A stretch of DNA of 34,157 nt from Hypsibius dujardini (Eukaryota > Tardigrada > Eutardigrada > Parachela > Hypsibiidae), in assembly GCA_001579985.1 (NCBI GenBank), contig LRSR01005076.1, forward strand, positions 1 through 34,157. Reading direction: 5' to 3'. The notes below the pieces were generated by a model, which saw only the letters and a list, made by a program, of their open reading frames with translations, did no database searches and had not been told where the DNA came from. A program made the translations under genes and the position numbers. Positions 19,068-29,150 of the stretch are shown here, in pieces. Position 1 is the stretch's first letter. Each line of letters begins with the position of its first letter.

Positions 19068-19488
19068 GGATGCTGGTCTATCTATTTGTCTGCCCGTCTC
19101 TGGGCTTGCATCTGTAATTTATCTTTGAGTTTTTTGTTCGGGTGTCTTTTTACCCAATGAATCTACTCATTTCAGCGATGCGGCTCATCGAATCCACCCA
19201 CTGGCCGGTCTCGGTGTGAATCTCGGATTCGAGGACGTCACCGCGTTGCGGGCAGCCCTTCGAAAGACCGTGGCATGCGGCGCAGAAGTGGGCTCTCTGC
19301 CGCACCTCCTCCAATACGAGACCCAGGCGCAACGCACGGTCGTCCCCGTCATGGCGGCGGTCGACTCTCTGCATCGTCTCTACTCCACCCAATGGACCCC
19401 GGCGGTCGTTTTACGGAGCCTCGGGCTGAATCTGGTCAATGCCTGCGAACCGTTGAAGGGCCGCATCATGCAGCATGCGTCTTTGTGA
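15637..19488 (+). CDS. COQ6: Ubiquinone biosynthesis monooxygenase COQ6, mitochondrial
   Basis: A FAD-dependent hydroxylase of the inner mitochondrial membrane Q-synthesis complex; it hydroxylates the quinone ring at C5. Exons: 15637-15769, 15982-16116, 16187-16245, 16914-17210, 17286-17393, 17454-17516, 17981-18088, 18180-18258, 18638-18761 and 19176-19488 (TGA), all phases consistent, 472 aa (human 468). An Arg/Ser/Thr N terminus suits mitochondrial import. Motifs: the GGGLVG dinucleotide fold at residues 32-37, YSVAPGTRKLLEE and RPVRRLQVWESA as in human, IGADGPSSAVRQA at 209-221, NSVAWQRF, and GDAAHRIHPLAGLGVNLGF from residue 369. In the last motif the usual GQG of the family reads GLG. 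Intron 2 has a weak GTCCGA donor. Introns 3, 6, 8 and 9 carry CTGT repeats. Confidence 0.94.
15770..15904 (+). repeat. 67-bp tandem duplication covering the COQ6 intron 1 donor
   Basis: GTGAGTTGATTGATT...CAGCCG runs from 15770 and repeats from 15837. The 5' splice site is therefore present twice, 67 bases apart. Each copy also has complementary TTGATTGATT and AATCAATC words. The 67-nt extension is not a multiple of three and meets TAG after a few codons, so the first donor gives the functional protein. Confidence 0.85.
16247..16396. mobile_element. 150-bp foldback element in COQ6 intron 3
   Basis: The arms start TACTGTTTTTTTCGCGTTAG on the left and end CTAACGCGAAAATACAGTA on the right. They pair over about 47 bases including GACAGGGACAG/CTGTCCCTGTC and GTGGAACG/CGTTCCAC. 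The left arm begins one base after the last exon 3 base, so it overlaps the donor GTACTG. The centre is GTGCACAC-rich. It is a MITE-like insertion that supplies or abuts the splice donor. Confidence 0.7.
16697..16837. repeat. (CTGT)n array in COQ6 intron 3
   Basis: CTGT tetranucleotide array with CTGC and TTGT variants, about 75 bases upstream of the exon 4 acceptor (16913). Together with the hairpin at 16247 it accounts for about half of the 668-bp intron. Confidence 0.93.
17534..17740. repeat. Degenerate (CTGT)n array in COQ6 intron 6
   Basis: CTGT/CTGC/CTGA repeat with an internal duplicated TGTCAGTCTAC(G/A)TGCCTGTC unit, in intron 17517-17980. A more degenerate tail of the same type continues to about 17890. 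A GATTGATGCATTCATCATTGTCT segment at about 17728 resembles the end of the intron 3 array. Confidence 0.9.
18330..18535. repeat. Very degenerate CTGT-type repeat in COQ6 intron 8
   Basis: Scattered CTGT, CTGC and CTGTCTGTC words in a pyrimidine-rich stretch of intron 18259-18637. It looks like an old, decayed form of the arrays in the neighbouring introns. Confidence 0.6.
18785..19110. repeat. (CTGT)n array in COQ6 intron 9
   Basis: CTGT/CTGC array with a pure run at about 19037-19068, filling most of intron 18762-19175. Confidence 0.93.
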
Positions 19489-19537
19489 CTCATTTCTGTG
19501 GTGCAATTACGGATGGCAAAAGACCTTGACCGATCTA

Positions 19538-19543
19538 AATAAA
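19538..19543 (+). terminator. Poly(A) signal of COQ6
   Basis: AATAAA lies 50 bases after the COQ6 stop, followed by an A-rich and then T-rich stretch. This is good context for 3' end formation. Confidence 0.7.
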
Positions 19544-19846
19544 AAATGTTGTAAAAAACCATTCTGCTCTTTTCGTTTAATTGAACTTATTTTACTGTTA
19601 AGTTTAGTTTGTGCCTTCCCCATCTGCTTGAATTAACGAACCGGAAATGTGTAAATCGAACTGTTTTTATTTCACTTTTTGCTCGCCGGTTTTTACATGC
19701 ACAACTCGCTTCGCTATTAGGAAGCATCCGCCGCTGCGCCATTAGAAGGCCAAAAAAACCCATCACGGAAGGGACAATTGCTTCTTGCAGGACAAGAAAG
19801 TCACCGAAAACGGCGAAAATGAATGAGACGCTTACTCTCTCTCAAA

Positions 19847-20029
19847 TTAACCCGCTCTTAGCCGTCTGAGGAGTGGGATCGGTGGAGTGTTCGCCCGTCC
19901 GTTCACCAACTGCACCCAGACGTTGACCGGGACACGGCACTCGGAGCCGACGGGAGGACTTCCCACATGCGAATGGGAAGTTTGAGAGACCTCGTTCCCC
20001 CCGGTGCCACACCTCTGTCCCCCCCCCAC
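19847..20029 (-). CDS. Unrecognised GC-rich short ORF (doubtful)
   Basis: A minus-strand frame of 60 codons ending ...RVPVNVWVQLVNGRANTPPI and LLRRLRAG, stop at 19847. The stretch is more GC-rich than its surroundings. I do not recognise the sequence. No convincing splice partner was found upstream, where there are runs of C and a repeated CTACCCAGGGG word at about 20030-20056. It could be a degraded exon or chance. Confidence 0.15.
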   Translation of the reverse strand: MGGGQRCGTGGNEVSQTSHSHVGSPPVGSECRVPVNVWVQLVNGRANTPPIPLLRRLRAG

Positions 20030-20099
20030 CTACCCAGGGGTCTACCCAGGGGGGGAAGACTTCACTGGAATGGCCCGGGATCCTATGCGCTCAATTCAG

Positions 20100-22235
20100 T
20101 TGTTCCATCTGATTTTGCCATTAACGTTTGTTTGATTGAACTATTAATGGTTGTCTTATTCCCCTGTTAATGTTTGCTTCATTTACCTGCTAATATCTTT
20201 TTGTGTGGACGTTACTGTCACTATTACTGGTTTGCACCGGTTAGTCTAGTACTGATTGATCATTACACGTACATGTTTTGTTTGTTCGGTTTAACTGCTA
20301 GTGCTCTGGTACAATTCTCATTTCAGATGTTTATGCATTCCGCTAGCCTCTACTGTTAATAGTTGCATTGCTTCATTTTACTGCTCCGTATATCACGGCC
20401 AGTTTGTATTTTTTCCCTCTAACTATATATATATTTTTATGTATATTTATCCCCTTATATATTTATCCCATTTAACGATTTTCTTACTTTTCATTTCGAG
20501 TATATTCGTGGGTAGCGCTTTGATTGTTGCTTTTTTTACCAGTTTCCCAAGCTTCTAGCTATCAATAATTACCATTCATTTTTACCTTGCTTTACCACTA
20601 ACCCTAGATATTTGTGCTAGTTTTTTTCTGTCGTATTTGAAATTCACGAGCGCACATTTGTGGTCTCAGGTCTGAGGATCTTTTTCGAGTTACACTCAGG
20701 AATTCAACGGGAGTCGACAAAATCAGTAGAGCGTTCGTATGTAACATCTATGCAAACTGCCGGAGGGGGGGGGGGATTCAGACAACTCAAGTCAGGCAAT
20801 AAAACATGGCTTCACGCAAATTCTCAGACATCAATCCACAAACGGAATCACAGAGAATAGATATCGTCGTCGTGGGGGGGGGCGACCTTACAGGCTTACA
20901 GTTACAGCCTCGATTACACTTGAGATCAATCTGGGCACAGGCATCAAACACAGCTTTGCGCATACGGACCGGAAGTATAAGACATTGATAAACTGCAAAT
21001 GTACTGTACAGACACTAATTTATTAACAGTATTACATGATACATCATCGACATGAGGGAACCCTTAGTCACATTCGAGGAAAAGCTCTCGGACGAGTCAG
21101 CACTAGACACTTGGAAAGTTTCAGACACTATCAGTTCACTTAAAGCGCACTAGTCAACGCTGATAAATCGTACAGGCTTACTGACTTCATTACAGCCAAG
21201 GAACAACTTTACAGACAAGGAAGTTAATATGACTTTAATCATGAACCAGACATCAATTCATCGAGAGGATACGCAGCGACTTTAAGGAACCTTATACAGC
21301 ATTACAGACATAATTACAGTCAGGGAAGAAGTACTCAGACAAACCATTCACGAGTATTTATACTACGCAACATTAAGGAATCTTCCACAGGCATCATTAC
21401 AGTCAATGAAAAGGGTATTCAGACAATCCAATGCAAGTTACAGACATCAAATAAGAGATCTTCACAGGCTTACTCAGTTAACAGTCTTCACAATTGTAAG
21501 AAGAGGCTTTTGAGCGTTCTTTGACGGGCTTACAAGAACAAGTATCAAGTTTACAGGCGCCAAAATCACTAAGCCATCCACAAGGGGAATTAACAGGCTT
21601 ACAATACTACATTACAGACATGAAGAGGCGTTACAATGTCACCACAAAGAAACGATTTTTGATTCGCAGGATCAAGTCACTTGTGATATGCAATTCAATT
21701 GACATGTACAAATCTTAGATTACTTACAGATCATAAATCTAAAGGTTACTTAGATTACTTGTTACTCATTATTATAGATTACTTGAAGATTGCATATCGT
21801 ATAATTACTTTGCAAAGATTGCTTTACAATCTAGGCACACATATCAAGACACGGGCGTTAACGCGGTTCTACGTTTAGGCATGGGCCGGAAATGGCAGTT
21901 CATCAACAACGACATGAAGTAACTCGCACAAAGTGGACCTTATAATTTCAAGAGCAATGTCAGCTCAGGCAAAGAACGACAAATAAGGAACTTTTTCTAG
22001 ACACAATAATTTCAATAACAGACAATAGAGGGCACAATAGTTTTGCATTACTTTCAGGCAATTACGGACGATTCAAAACAGTCACAAATAATATGGGGAG
22101 AAACTCATCAGTTCGGTCTTGTAATACAGAAAGCAAGTCACGGTCTTAGTCATCGCGAATTTGTTCAGAATCAGACGACAAAACTTTTTGGGATGATTAC
22201 AGCTTACAGATAACGCAACATGTTCTATATATGCA
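20100..22235. other. Noncoding short-word-rich DNA
   Basis: No gene seen. 20100-20640 is T-rich on the plus strand. From about 20640 the plus strand becomes rich in the words TTACAG, TTCAGACA, CAGGCTTACA and CAGACAT, spaced irregularly every few tens of bases. Two long G runs occur (20765-20775 and 20874-20882). All frames are closed frequently. Confidence 0.7.
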
Positions 22236-22535
22236 CGATTAATAGTAACTAGTAATAGTAACTAGTAATGGTAACTAGTAATAATAATGGTAACTAGTAA
22301 TAGTAATGGTAACTAGTAATGGTAACTAGGAATAGCAATGGTAACTAGTATTAAGTTATAGTAACTAGTAATGGTAACTAGGAATAGTAATGGTAACTAG
22401 TAATAGTAATTAGTATTAAGTTATAGTAACTAGTAATGGTAACTAGGAATAGTAATAGCTAGTAATAGTAACTAGTACTAAGTTATAGTAACTAGTAATG
22501 GTAACTAGGAATAGTAATGGTAAATAGTAATAGAA
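22236..22535. repeat. (GTAACTAGTAAT)-type tandem array
   Basis: About 300 bases built of GTAACTAGTAAT and GGTAACTAGGAATAGTAAT units, with a longer superunit that includes GTATTAAGTTATAGTAACTAG. The basic step is 12-15 bases. AT-rich, noncoding. Confidence 0.92.
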
Positions 22536-23064
22536 GGTTATTCACAGTCAGTCACACAACAATTTCGGCAGATCAAGTAATACACTAATCATTACAAGTC
22601 ACTAAGACTGGCATTTAACAATAACTGCCTTGAATGTCTACATTCTAAGTCGGACTGCCTAGTCAAACAACGAAGGCTCGTAATAGACAGCAAAATTACA
22701 GACACATAGAACGTTGGAGTTCAGGCACAATTTCTTAAGAGGCGTTCAGACATTTCCAGACAGGTCTCTGTTTTGTGCGTTTTACATTAAACATTATCTA
22801 GCCTATAAACTTGTCCTAAGGTAGTTCTTAACGGTGAATTGTTTATTCATTACTGCGAATTCGGTTGTTGTAACATTACAGAATTATCGAGTTTCCCATT
22901 ATGTTACTCTACTCCTACTTTGATGGTCGCATGAATTATAATTGCAGTCCTACGAAATGGGAAGGGATTAGTTGATTCGTGAAACGTTCAGTACTACAAA
23001 GTTTCAGATTGAGACACTATATTAATGGCTGGGCGCAATAGAGAACAATGCGGAACAATACTGC

Positions 23065-23310
23065 CTTACATTACAACCACATTACATTACTATTACTGCC
23101 TTACATTATTACATTACTACTACATTATCATTACATTACTACTACATTATTAATACATTACTACTACATTACTACTACATTAATACTATATTACTATATT
23201 ACTACATTATTAATATATTAATACATTACATTACTGCATTATTACTACTGCCTTATATTACTATTACATTATTACTAAATGACTGCTGCCTTACATTACA
23301 TTACATCAGT
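23065..23310. repeat. (TTACATTAC/ACTACATTA)n low-complexity array
   Basis: Irregular repeats of TTACATTACTACTACATTA with TTAATA and CTGCCTTACATTA variants. The flanks 22536-23064 and 23311-23820 show no gene but keep the CAGACA/TTACAG word content. Confidence 0.9.
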
Positions 23311-23819
23311 TCTCTGCTTGGCATTTAACACGTTTTCAGACAACAAAAATCGGGATATTCCTGGGCACTTAATGTGGAAGAATGTAGTGGCAGGCATTAG
23401 ACGACGCTTTTAGACAACCGTAGGAGGAAAGCCGATCGACCATAAAAATGCAGACATATTACGGGAGACTTGAGGAACTTCAAGTAGTGTATATAAAATG
23501 TATTCTGTACTAGTAGTTTCAAACATTTTATAGGCAGGCAGCAGCTTTGCGGAAGACCGGATTTTCAGCAAACGGCAGCAACGACGTCTTCTTTTGACAG
23601 TCAGCAAAGATTCAGACACGTTACTGGACAGCTGTGAACAGCATTGAAGTATCTACGGCTGGCAGGCAGGCAACTGATAGAAACTTCCAGACATCACGCG
23701 AATAGGAACAGGACTCTAAGACATGTGGAGTTTTGTGACGTAGAGACGCTGTAGCAGAACCGTTGACGAGACAGGCGACTTTGCAGACAAACTGCTGACT
23801 CAAAATCAAATGACAGGAC

Positions 23820-24480
23820 ACTTCCAGACGCGAATCTTGACCGGCCGGACGCGTTTCAGACATTCGAGTATTTGGGCGCACCATGACGGAAGGCTGGACT
23901 CTTTGATCAACGGATTGAGACAATGACGGGACTTGCTGTCTGTGTCGAATTGAATAATGACTGACTGGACGTTCAGGCAACATTTTCAAGAGTCGTTTGA
24001 TCGACGGCAGACGTTTCAGGCAGGCTTTTTTCAGGCATTTGACGCACAGCACGGCGATCGAGCAAGTTTCAGACATTGTCGGGGACTTCAATTCTTACGG
24101 ATCACAGCTTTGAAACAGCGACTTTTGACGAGAATTATTTCAGACATTGGAGTATTTGAGCGCACGACGAGTCATGGAAGACGTTTTAACCAAAGGATAC
24201 AGACAAGTACGGGACTTTCAGCCTGTGTGGACTGGATGATGACTGGGACTGGACGTTCAGGCAACATCTGAGAAAATCTCTTGATCTACTACAGACGTGT
24301 CTCAGGCAGACTGTTTTCAGGCAGACGTGTTTTCAGGCATTTCACCTACAGCACGGCGAATCAGCAAGTTTCAGACATGGTCGGGGACCCAATGCTTATG
24401 GACGACAGCATTCAGACAGCGACGTTCGTCGAATTCACCACCGGACGTAAAATCGCTAACAAAAGCGTCTAACCAGCGAA
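23820..24480. repeat. About 284-bp tandem repeat, two copies and a partial third
   Basis: GGACGTTCAGGCAACAT occurs at 23967 and again at 24251, 284 bases on. Flanking blocks match in order: TTCAGACATT(C/G)GAGTATTTG, then GACGGGACTT / TACGGGACTT, then CAGCACGGCGA, then AGCAAGTTTCAGACAT followed by GTCGGGGAC at about 24078 and 24380. The copies are clearly diverged, so the duplication is old. No conserved reading frame between copies. Confidence 0.85.
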
Positions 24481-25300
24481 CAAAATCTGAACCGTTCAGG
24501 CAGCTAAACAACAGACCTAGACATGAACAAACCGTCCGCAGAAAACAACACAAAAAAATAGACATCAGCAAAGTCAGTTGTACACGTCACTCACTCCGAA
24601 GCAACTACGCTGTTAATTAATCCTATTTCTCTGTGGTTCACTGGAGTATCTACACCACACATTCAAGTATTTCCCTTACAGAACTGCATATGGTATTTAA
24701 ACTCGCTCAACTACTTGAACCACTTTCCGCCTAACCTTATCAAATTTACTTCCCGAATGATGCTGCAGTGGGCGAAACGCAGTCTTAATTTATTTCAATC
24801 ATCACAACTTCCCATTTAAAGCGCGCATTTACACTACTTGCATATAAACAGATCATGTCTGTACGGAATTAACAAAATTACCACGCCTAAAGACACACAC
24901 ACACAAAGTCTGTTTTTACTTCAATCTCTGGCAGACATTTCGGATTGTAACTGCAAACTGAAGGGGAGGGGCCTAAATTCCGGATTGATTTAGAGCATTA
25001 TGGAAGCAGCAGGAAGGAGTCATTTCTGTCTGTAAGATGCATCAGCAGGGTGTTACGGTAACGCACGCTACGTCATCGGTCGTCTTGCCTGTCAGTTCAG
25101 CAGTGTTGTCTGGAATTGACAGCAATTGAGTCCCGATCCCACACAATGATTTCTTCCGCTTGATCAACGTCCGACTGTAGTTCTCAGATACTCTTACTGC
25201 AAAACACAAGATGACCACGCCCACAGCAAGGCACACTCAGCGGCTATGACACTTCGGAGGAGCACAATGATGCTTTGCATACCACTATGACACTTTACAT
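24481..25300. other. Noncoding stretch between repeat arrays
   Basis: No gene or clear repeat seen. It contains a short ACACACACAC run near 24893 and loses the CAGACA words after about 24560. The strand bias changes here from A-rich to G/T-rich on the plus strand. Confidence 0.5.
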
Positions 25301-25312
25301 ACAGCGAGCCGG

Positions 25313-25610
25313 GTTGTCTGAGTGACTGGACTTCCGGGAATGGGATTGCCTGGATGTCTGGATTGCCGGTAACCAAAATGTCCGCATGTCTGTAGTTGCA
25401 GAAACCGAATTGTCTGAATGTCTGGATTACCGGGAACCAAATTGCATAGATGTCTGGATTAACGGAAATCGAATTGCCTGGATGTCTGGATTACCGGGAA
25501 CCAAATTGTCTGGATGTCTGTAGTTCCAGGAACGAAATTGCATAGATGTCTGGATTAACGGAAATCGAATTTCCTGGATATCTGAACATCGGAGATGCAA
25601 GTTGTCTGGA
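25313..25610. repeat. 32-bp tandem array (GTCTGGAT type)
   Basis: An ATTG-like phase mark recurs at 25313, 25345, 25377, 25409, 25441, 25473, 25505, 25537 and 25569, exactly every 32 bases. A typical unit reads ATTGTCTGGATGTCTGGATT then ACCGGGAACCAA. Nine units are countable. Confidence 0.93.
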
Positions 25611-25639
25611 TTACAGCAAATCGGCTTCGCTGAACTTAG

Positions 25640-26640
25640 CGCCCTTCAATCGGTTGTCTGCAGTGAAGCTTACGGAGCAAATTAGACTAACAAATTACGA
25701 ACAACACGTACCAACTTCGCAGTCACGTTCCGTGATTTTACAGTTGAGCAGAATTAACACAGCTGCCAAGGACGGGGTCCCGCGCCCATTTCCTAGGGGC
25801 TATCTTGATGTTTGAATTCCTGCGAGCTTAAACGCAACTTGTCTGGATGCTGAATTATTCTTATTTACGGGCTGCCATTTGTCTGGACGACTGCAATTCA
25901 GGGGAGCAGAGTTGTCTGGAATTCGCTGAACCGAATTGTCTGGATTTCCGGGGATGGAATTGTCTGGATATCTGAACAGCAGATCAGGGAAGCACGTTGT
26001 CTGCATGTCTGGGTTTCAGGAAATTGACTTCACGTGAGTTGGCTCGGTTGTCTGCAGCGAAGCTTGCGGAGCAAATTAGACGAGCAAATTACGAACAAGA
26101 CATACCGAATTTACGAAGTCACATTCGTGTTGATTTGACACAGTTCATAGGGTTACAGTCTCACAGTTGGTTATAGTCCATCTCACAGGGACGGGGTCCC
26201 GCACCCAATTCCTAGGGATCTGTTACGTTTGAATTCCTGCAGCCTTAGTAAACGCGACTTGTCTGGATGCCTTGAACTATTCATCGGCTGGTTGCCATTT
26301 GTCTGGTAGACTGCAATTCACGGGGGTAGCGTTGTCTGGATGTATGGAATTCGTTGAAACGGCATGTCTGGGTGTCTGGATTTCCGGGAGTCGACTTGTC
26401 TGGATGCCTTAACATCAAGGAAACACGTTGTCTGGATGACTGAATTCCAGGAGTCGCCTTGGCTGTAGTGAATCTTGTGGAACAAATTAGACGAAGCAAA
26501 TTACAGAAGAACACATACCAAATTCAAGCCCGAGTTGATTGTACATTGTACAGCTGACAGAGTAAAGCTGACAGGGAGGGTCCCATCCATTCTTAGAAGG
26601 TCTTTACGTCTGAATTCCTATTTCATGAAACAACAAGCCG
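25640..26640. repeat. About 400-bp higher-order tandem repeat, three copies
   Basis: A block containing GGAGCAAATTAGAC, AAATTACGAACAA, GGACGGGGTCCCGC, CCTAGGG and GTTTGAATTCCTGC recurs. Phase marks lie at 25674, 26068 and 26479 (spacings 394 and 411). Between blocks are irregular GTCTGGAT units like those in 25313-25610, so the array is hierarchical. The third copy is the most diverged. Confidence 0.88.
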
Positions 26641-27469
26641 AGCGAAGCTTTCGGTAGCAACTATCGTCTTTCCCGGATTACACAGGCATATGCACGAACA
26701 CCATAGACGTCACCATGACTGTCGGACATGAACTGTTACAGCAGACTGCTCAGGGGCTTCGGACAGTGAGATGTCTATGTGGATGTCTTTGCGGGAGGAA
26801 CGACGATTCCTATCAGTATAGACGGTCCTAGGACGGGAACGGTTGCTGCATGTAGTGGGATGTTTCACAGGCAGTCAGTCGAACGCGCAGACAGGCACAG
26901 GACGAAACAGACGAGAGTATTTCAGTCATACAGACGAGGGGGGTGTTGGTTGTCTATGTGGGTGGATTCAGGCACAGTTGGACGGAAATGCGGCTTCTCA
27001 GACACAGCTTCTACAGCTCTTCAGACACGGCAGACATCAGCGTCATAGACACGCACGGCAGACTGCAGCTTCCTGTCGACGACAGCTTACGTAGTCACTA
27101 GTCAGACATTGCTCGGGCAGACACGTTGTACGCGTACTACACGGGAATGTGTTCCTGTAGAGTGGGTGTGGAAGGGACGAACCAAATGTTACACGTGGAA
27201 CTAGAAATTTTTTTGTCTTACCCCAAAAAAAAACAACATAAAATTCCCAAATTGTGAAATCCAACAGGCTCAGCTACATTTCAGGCAGTGCACCGGGCAT
27301 CTCAGAGACAGAGACATCAATGGAACATTTTCTCTGCTGACACGCGAACAGACAGCGGACTTGTCGCCTGTAACAGCTAACTGTAATAAGACACGATGAC
27401 GGCGCCTTTGGACGATGAGTCCGAGGGCTGAGAACCAGGTACTAGGCACAGGAAGACGACCGAGACAGA
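26641..27469. other. Noncoding CAGACA-rich stretch
   Basis: No gene seen. The plus strand again carries dense CAGACA/CAGGCA words from about 26860 to 27120. CGCCTGTAACAGCTAAC and GGACGATGAGTCCG at about 27366-27424 are echoed at 27837-27895 (CGCCTGTAACAGCTCAAC, GGACGAGTCCG), which indicates another old duplication of about 470 bases. Confidence 0.5.
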
Positions 27470-27692
27470 CCAGTAGAGACAATACGTTGTCTGGATTCCT
27501 GTAGGACTAAGACAGATCAGTAGAGACAATACGTTGTCTGTATTCCTGTAGGACTAATACAGATCAGCAGACAGTACGTTGTCTGGATTCCTGTAGGACC
27601 AAGACAGATCAGTAGAGACAATACGTTGTCTGGATTCCTGTAGGACTAAGACAGACCAGTAGAGACAATACGTTGTCTGGATTCCTGTAGGG
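27470..27692. repeat. 47-bp tandem array, five copies
   Basis: The unit is about 47 bases: CAGTAGAGACAATACGTTGT, then CTGGATTCCTGTAGGACTAA, then GACAGAT. Five copies are present; one is shorter (CAGCAGACAGTACG). Copies are nearly identical, much fresher than the surrounding repeats. Confidence 0.93.
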
Positions 27693-29150
27693 CGGGATGA
27701 ATGCAGAGTTAACGGAGGTCGCGATTAACGTTGCCTTACCCCAAAAACCACTCGATCGGTCCCCAACTTTCCCAAATGATCCGTTCACTCAGTTACAGTC
27801 ACGTTCAGCATTCAGACACGATGGGCGGGAGATTGTCGCCTGTAACAGCTCAACACACACAGTCGACCAAACACATTACGCCGTTGGACGAGTCCGCAGG
27901 CAGTCAGCAGCTAGTACCAGGACAGTCAATAATAGGATAATAGTAGTGTAGAATGGTGCTCACGATTACTGGACGGCCATTTCCTCCATCGCATCCCATC
28001 CCGAGTTTTTCAGCTACACCCTTTCATAATCAGATCACAGGCACGAGATACCGAAACACACTTTTTCCTGCAGACTGCGGGGAACGACTAGCGACTGTTG
28101 CGGATGTTACGTACGTTTAGGCGAATGAGAGACGTTGCACCTTACCGAGGCATTGATTGATTGACTGAAACCCCGAAAAAATCCCCGTATCCACCCAACA
28201 TTTCCCATCCGGTTCACAATCCTACTTCCTGTTGGTACATACAACCGCTGTGGACCCAGGCACTGGAGGAGCTTAGTCGTCGTCTGGAATGATGTTGAAA
28301 ACACTTGTTCGCCCTACATCGGCCGAGGCCGATTACCAATGTATAAATACGGTGAATAACTCTGCTACAGCATAGGCAGTTTTGCAGGGGAGTGCTACGT
28401 TACGATTGACTGTGGACCCATCCCGGTTCCTTGTCTGCCGCTGCTGCTGCTCTTCCTGGGGGGGGGGGGCGTGAACATCTGAATTCTTTACCTCCGTCAC
28501 TTCTGGTAGCACGTGATTTCAGGGCTAAATTTGAAATTGACTGCTTGCAGATAACGAGAGAGAAGACTTGTCCTGTTGGGGAGAAACTCAGCACAGCAAA
28601 AATCAAAAGACTGATTACACTGAAGTGAGGACGGGCCGGTGGGAGGGGTGTCTGCATGTACTAGTGCCGTGGATTTTGCAGGATGTCTGGAGAGGATGTC
28701 TAGAGAGGATGTCTGGATGGACTGCTGATCAGCGATGTCTGTGGGTTCGTGGCTCTCTTCCTGGTTCTTGGGTGCATCGTTCCTACACACTCGGGTACTG
28801 AATAGTTGAGCTGCTGGGTGGAGTATGCCGAATTGACTGCATCTACAGTATTGCTTGTGAAGGACTCTGCGCGTTCTGGTCAGGAAAGGTCTTGCAAGAG
28901 TGGGAGGGGGCGGGGATTCCGATTCCCAAAATTAACACTGCTATGCTGGAAAGTATTTCGAAGAGCTCCGGGAAAAAAAGATGTAAATAAAATAAAACGT
29001 TCTCCATGTTCGCTGTTGAATTGTCTATTGAGGGCGTGGTCCAAGACAATTAAGAACTGCTCTTTTAGAGGGCGATTTCGGCTTTTTCAGGATGGGTAGT
29101 TTGTGAAGAAATTTTTGAACTTGATCAGGATGGATGCTAATTTTCGGCGA
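27693..29150. other. Noncoding stretch
   Basis: No supported gene. Noted: TATA-like GTATAAATACG near 28341, a run of 12 G at 28458-28469, and GGATGTCTGGAGAGGATGTCTAGAGAGGATGTCTGGATGG short repeats at about 28680-28720. Short frames here are closed and show no recognisable domain. Confidence 0.5.

Noticed and set aside
22808-22860. Resemblance to a large-subunit rRNA motif (CCTAAGGTAG)
   Set aside because: Only about ten bases match; flanking sequence does not follow the rRNA, so it is chance.
27405-27440. Hammerhead-ribozyme-like CGATGAGTCCGAGGG
   Set aside because: The CTGATGA core and the GAAA strand are not both present and the stems cannot be drawn; the related copy at 27880 keeps even less.
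27470-27692. CRISPR-like array
   Set aside because: The 47-bp units are contiguous with no unique spacers, and the genome is eukaryotic. It is a tandem minisatellite. The same applies to 4240-4545 and 31476-31628.
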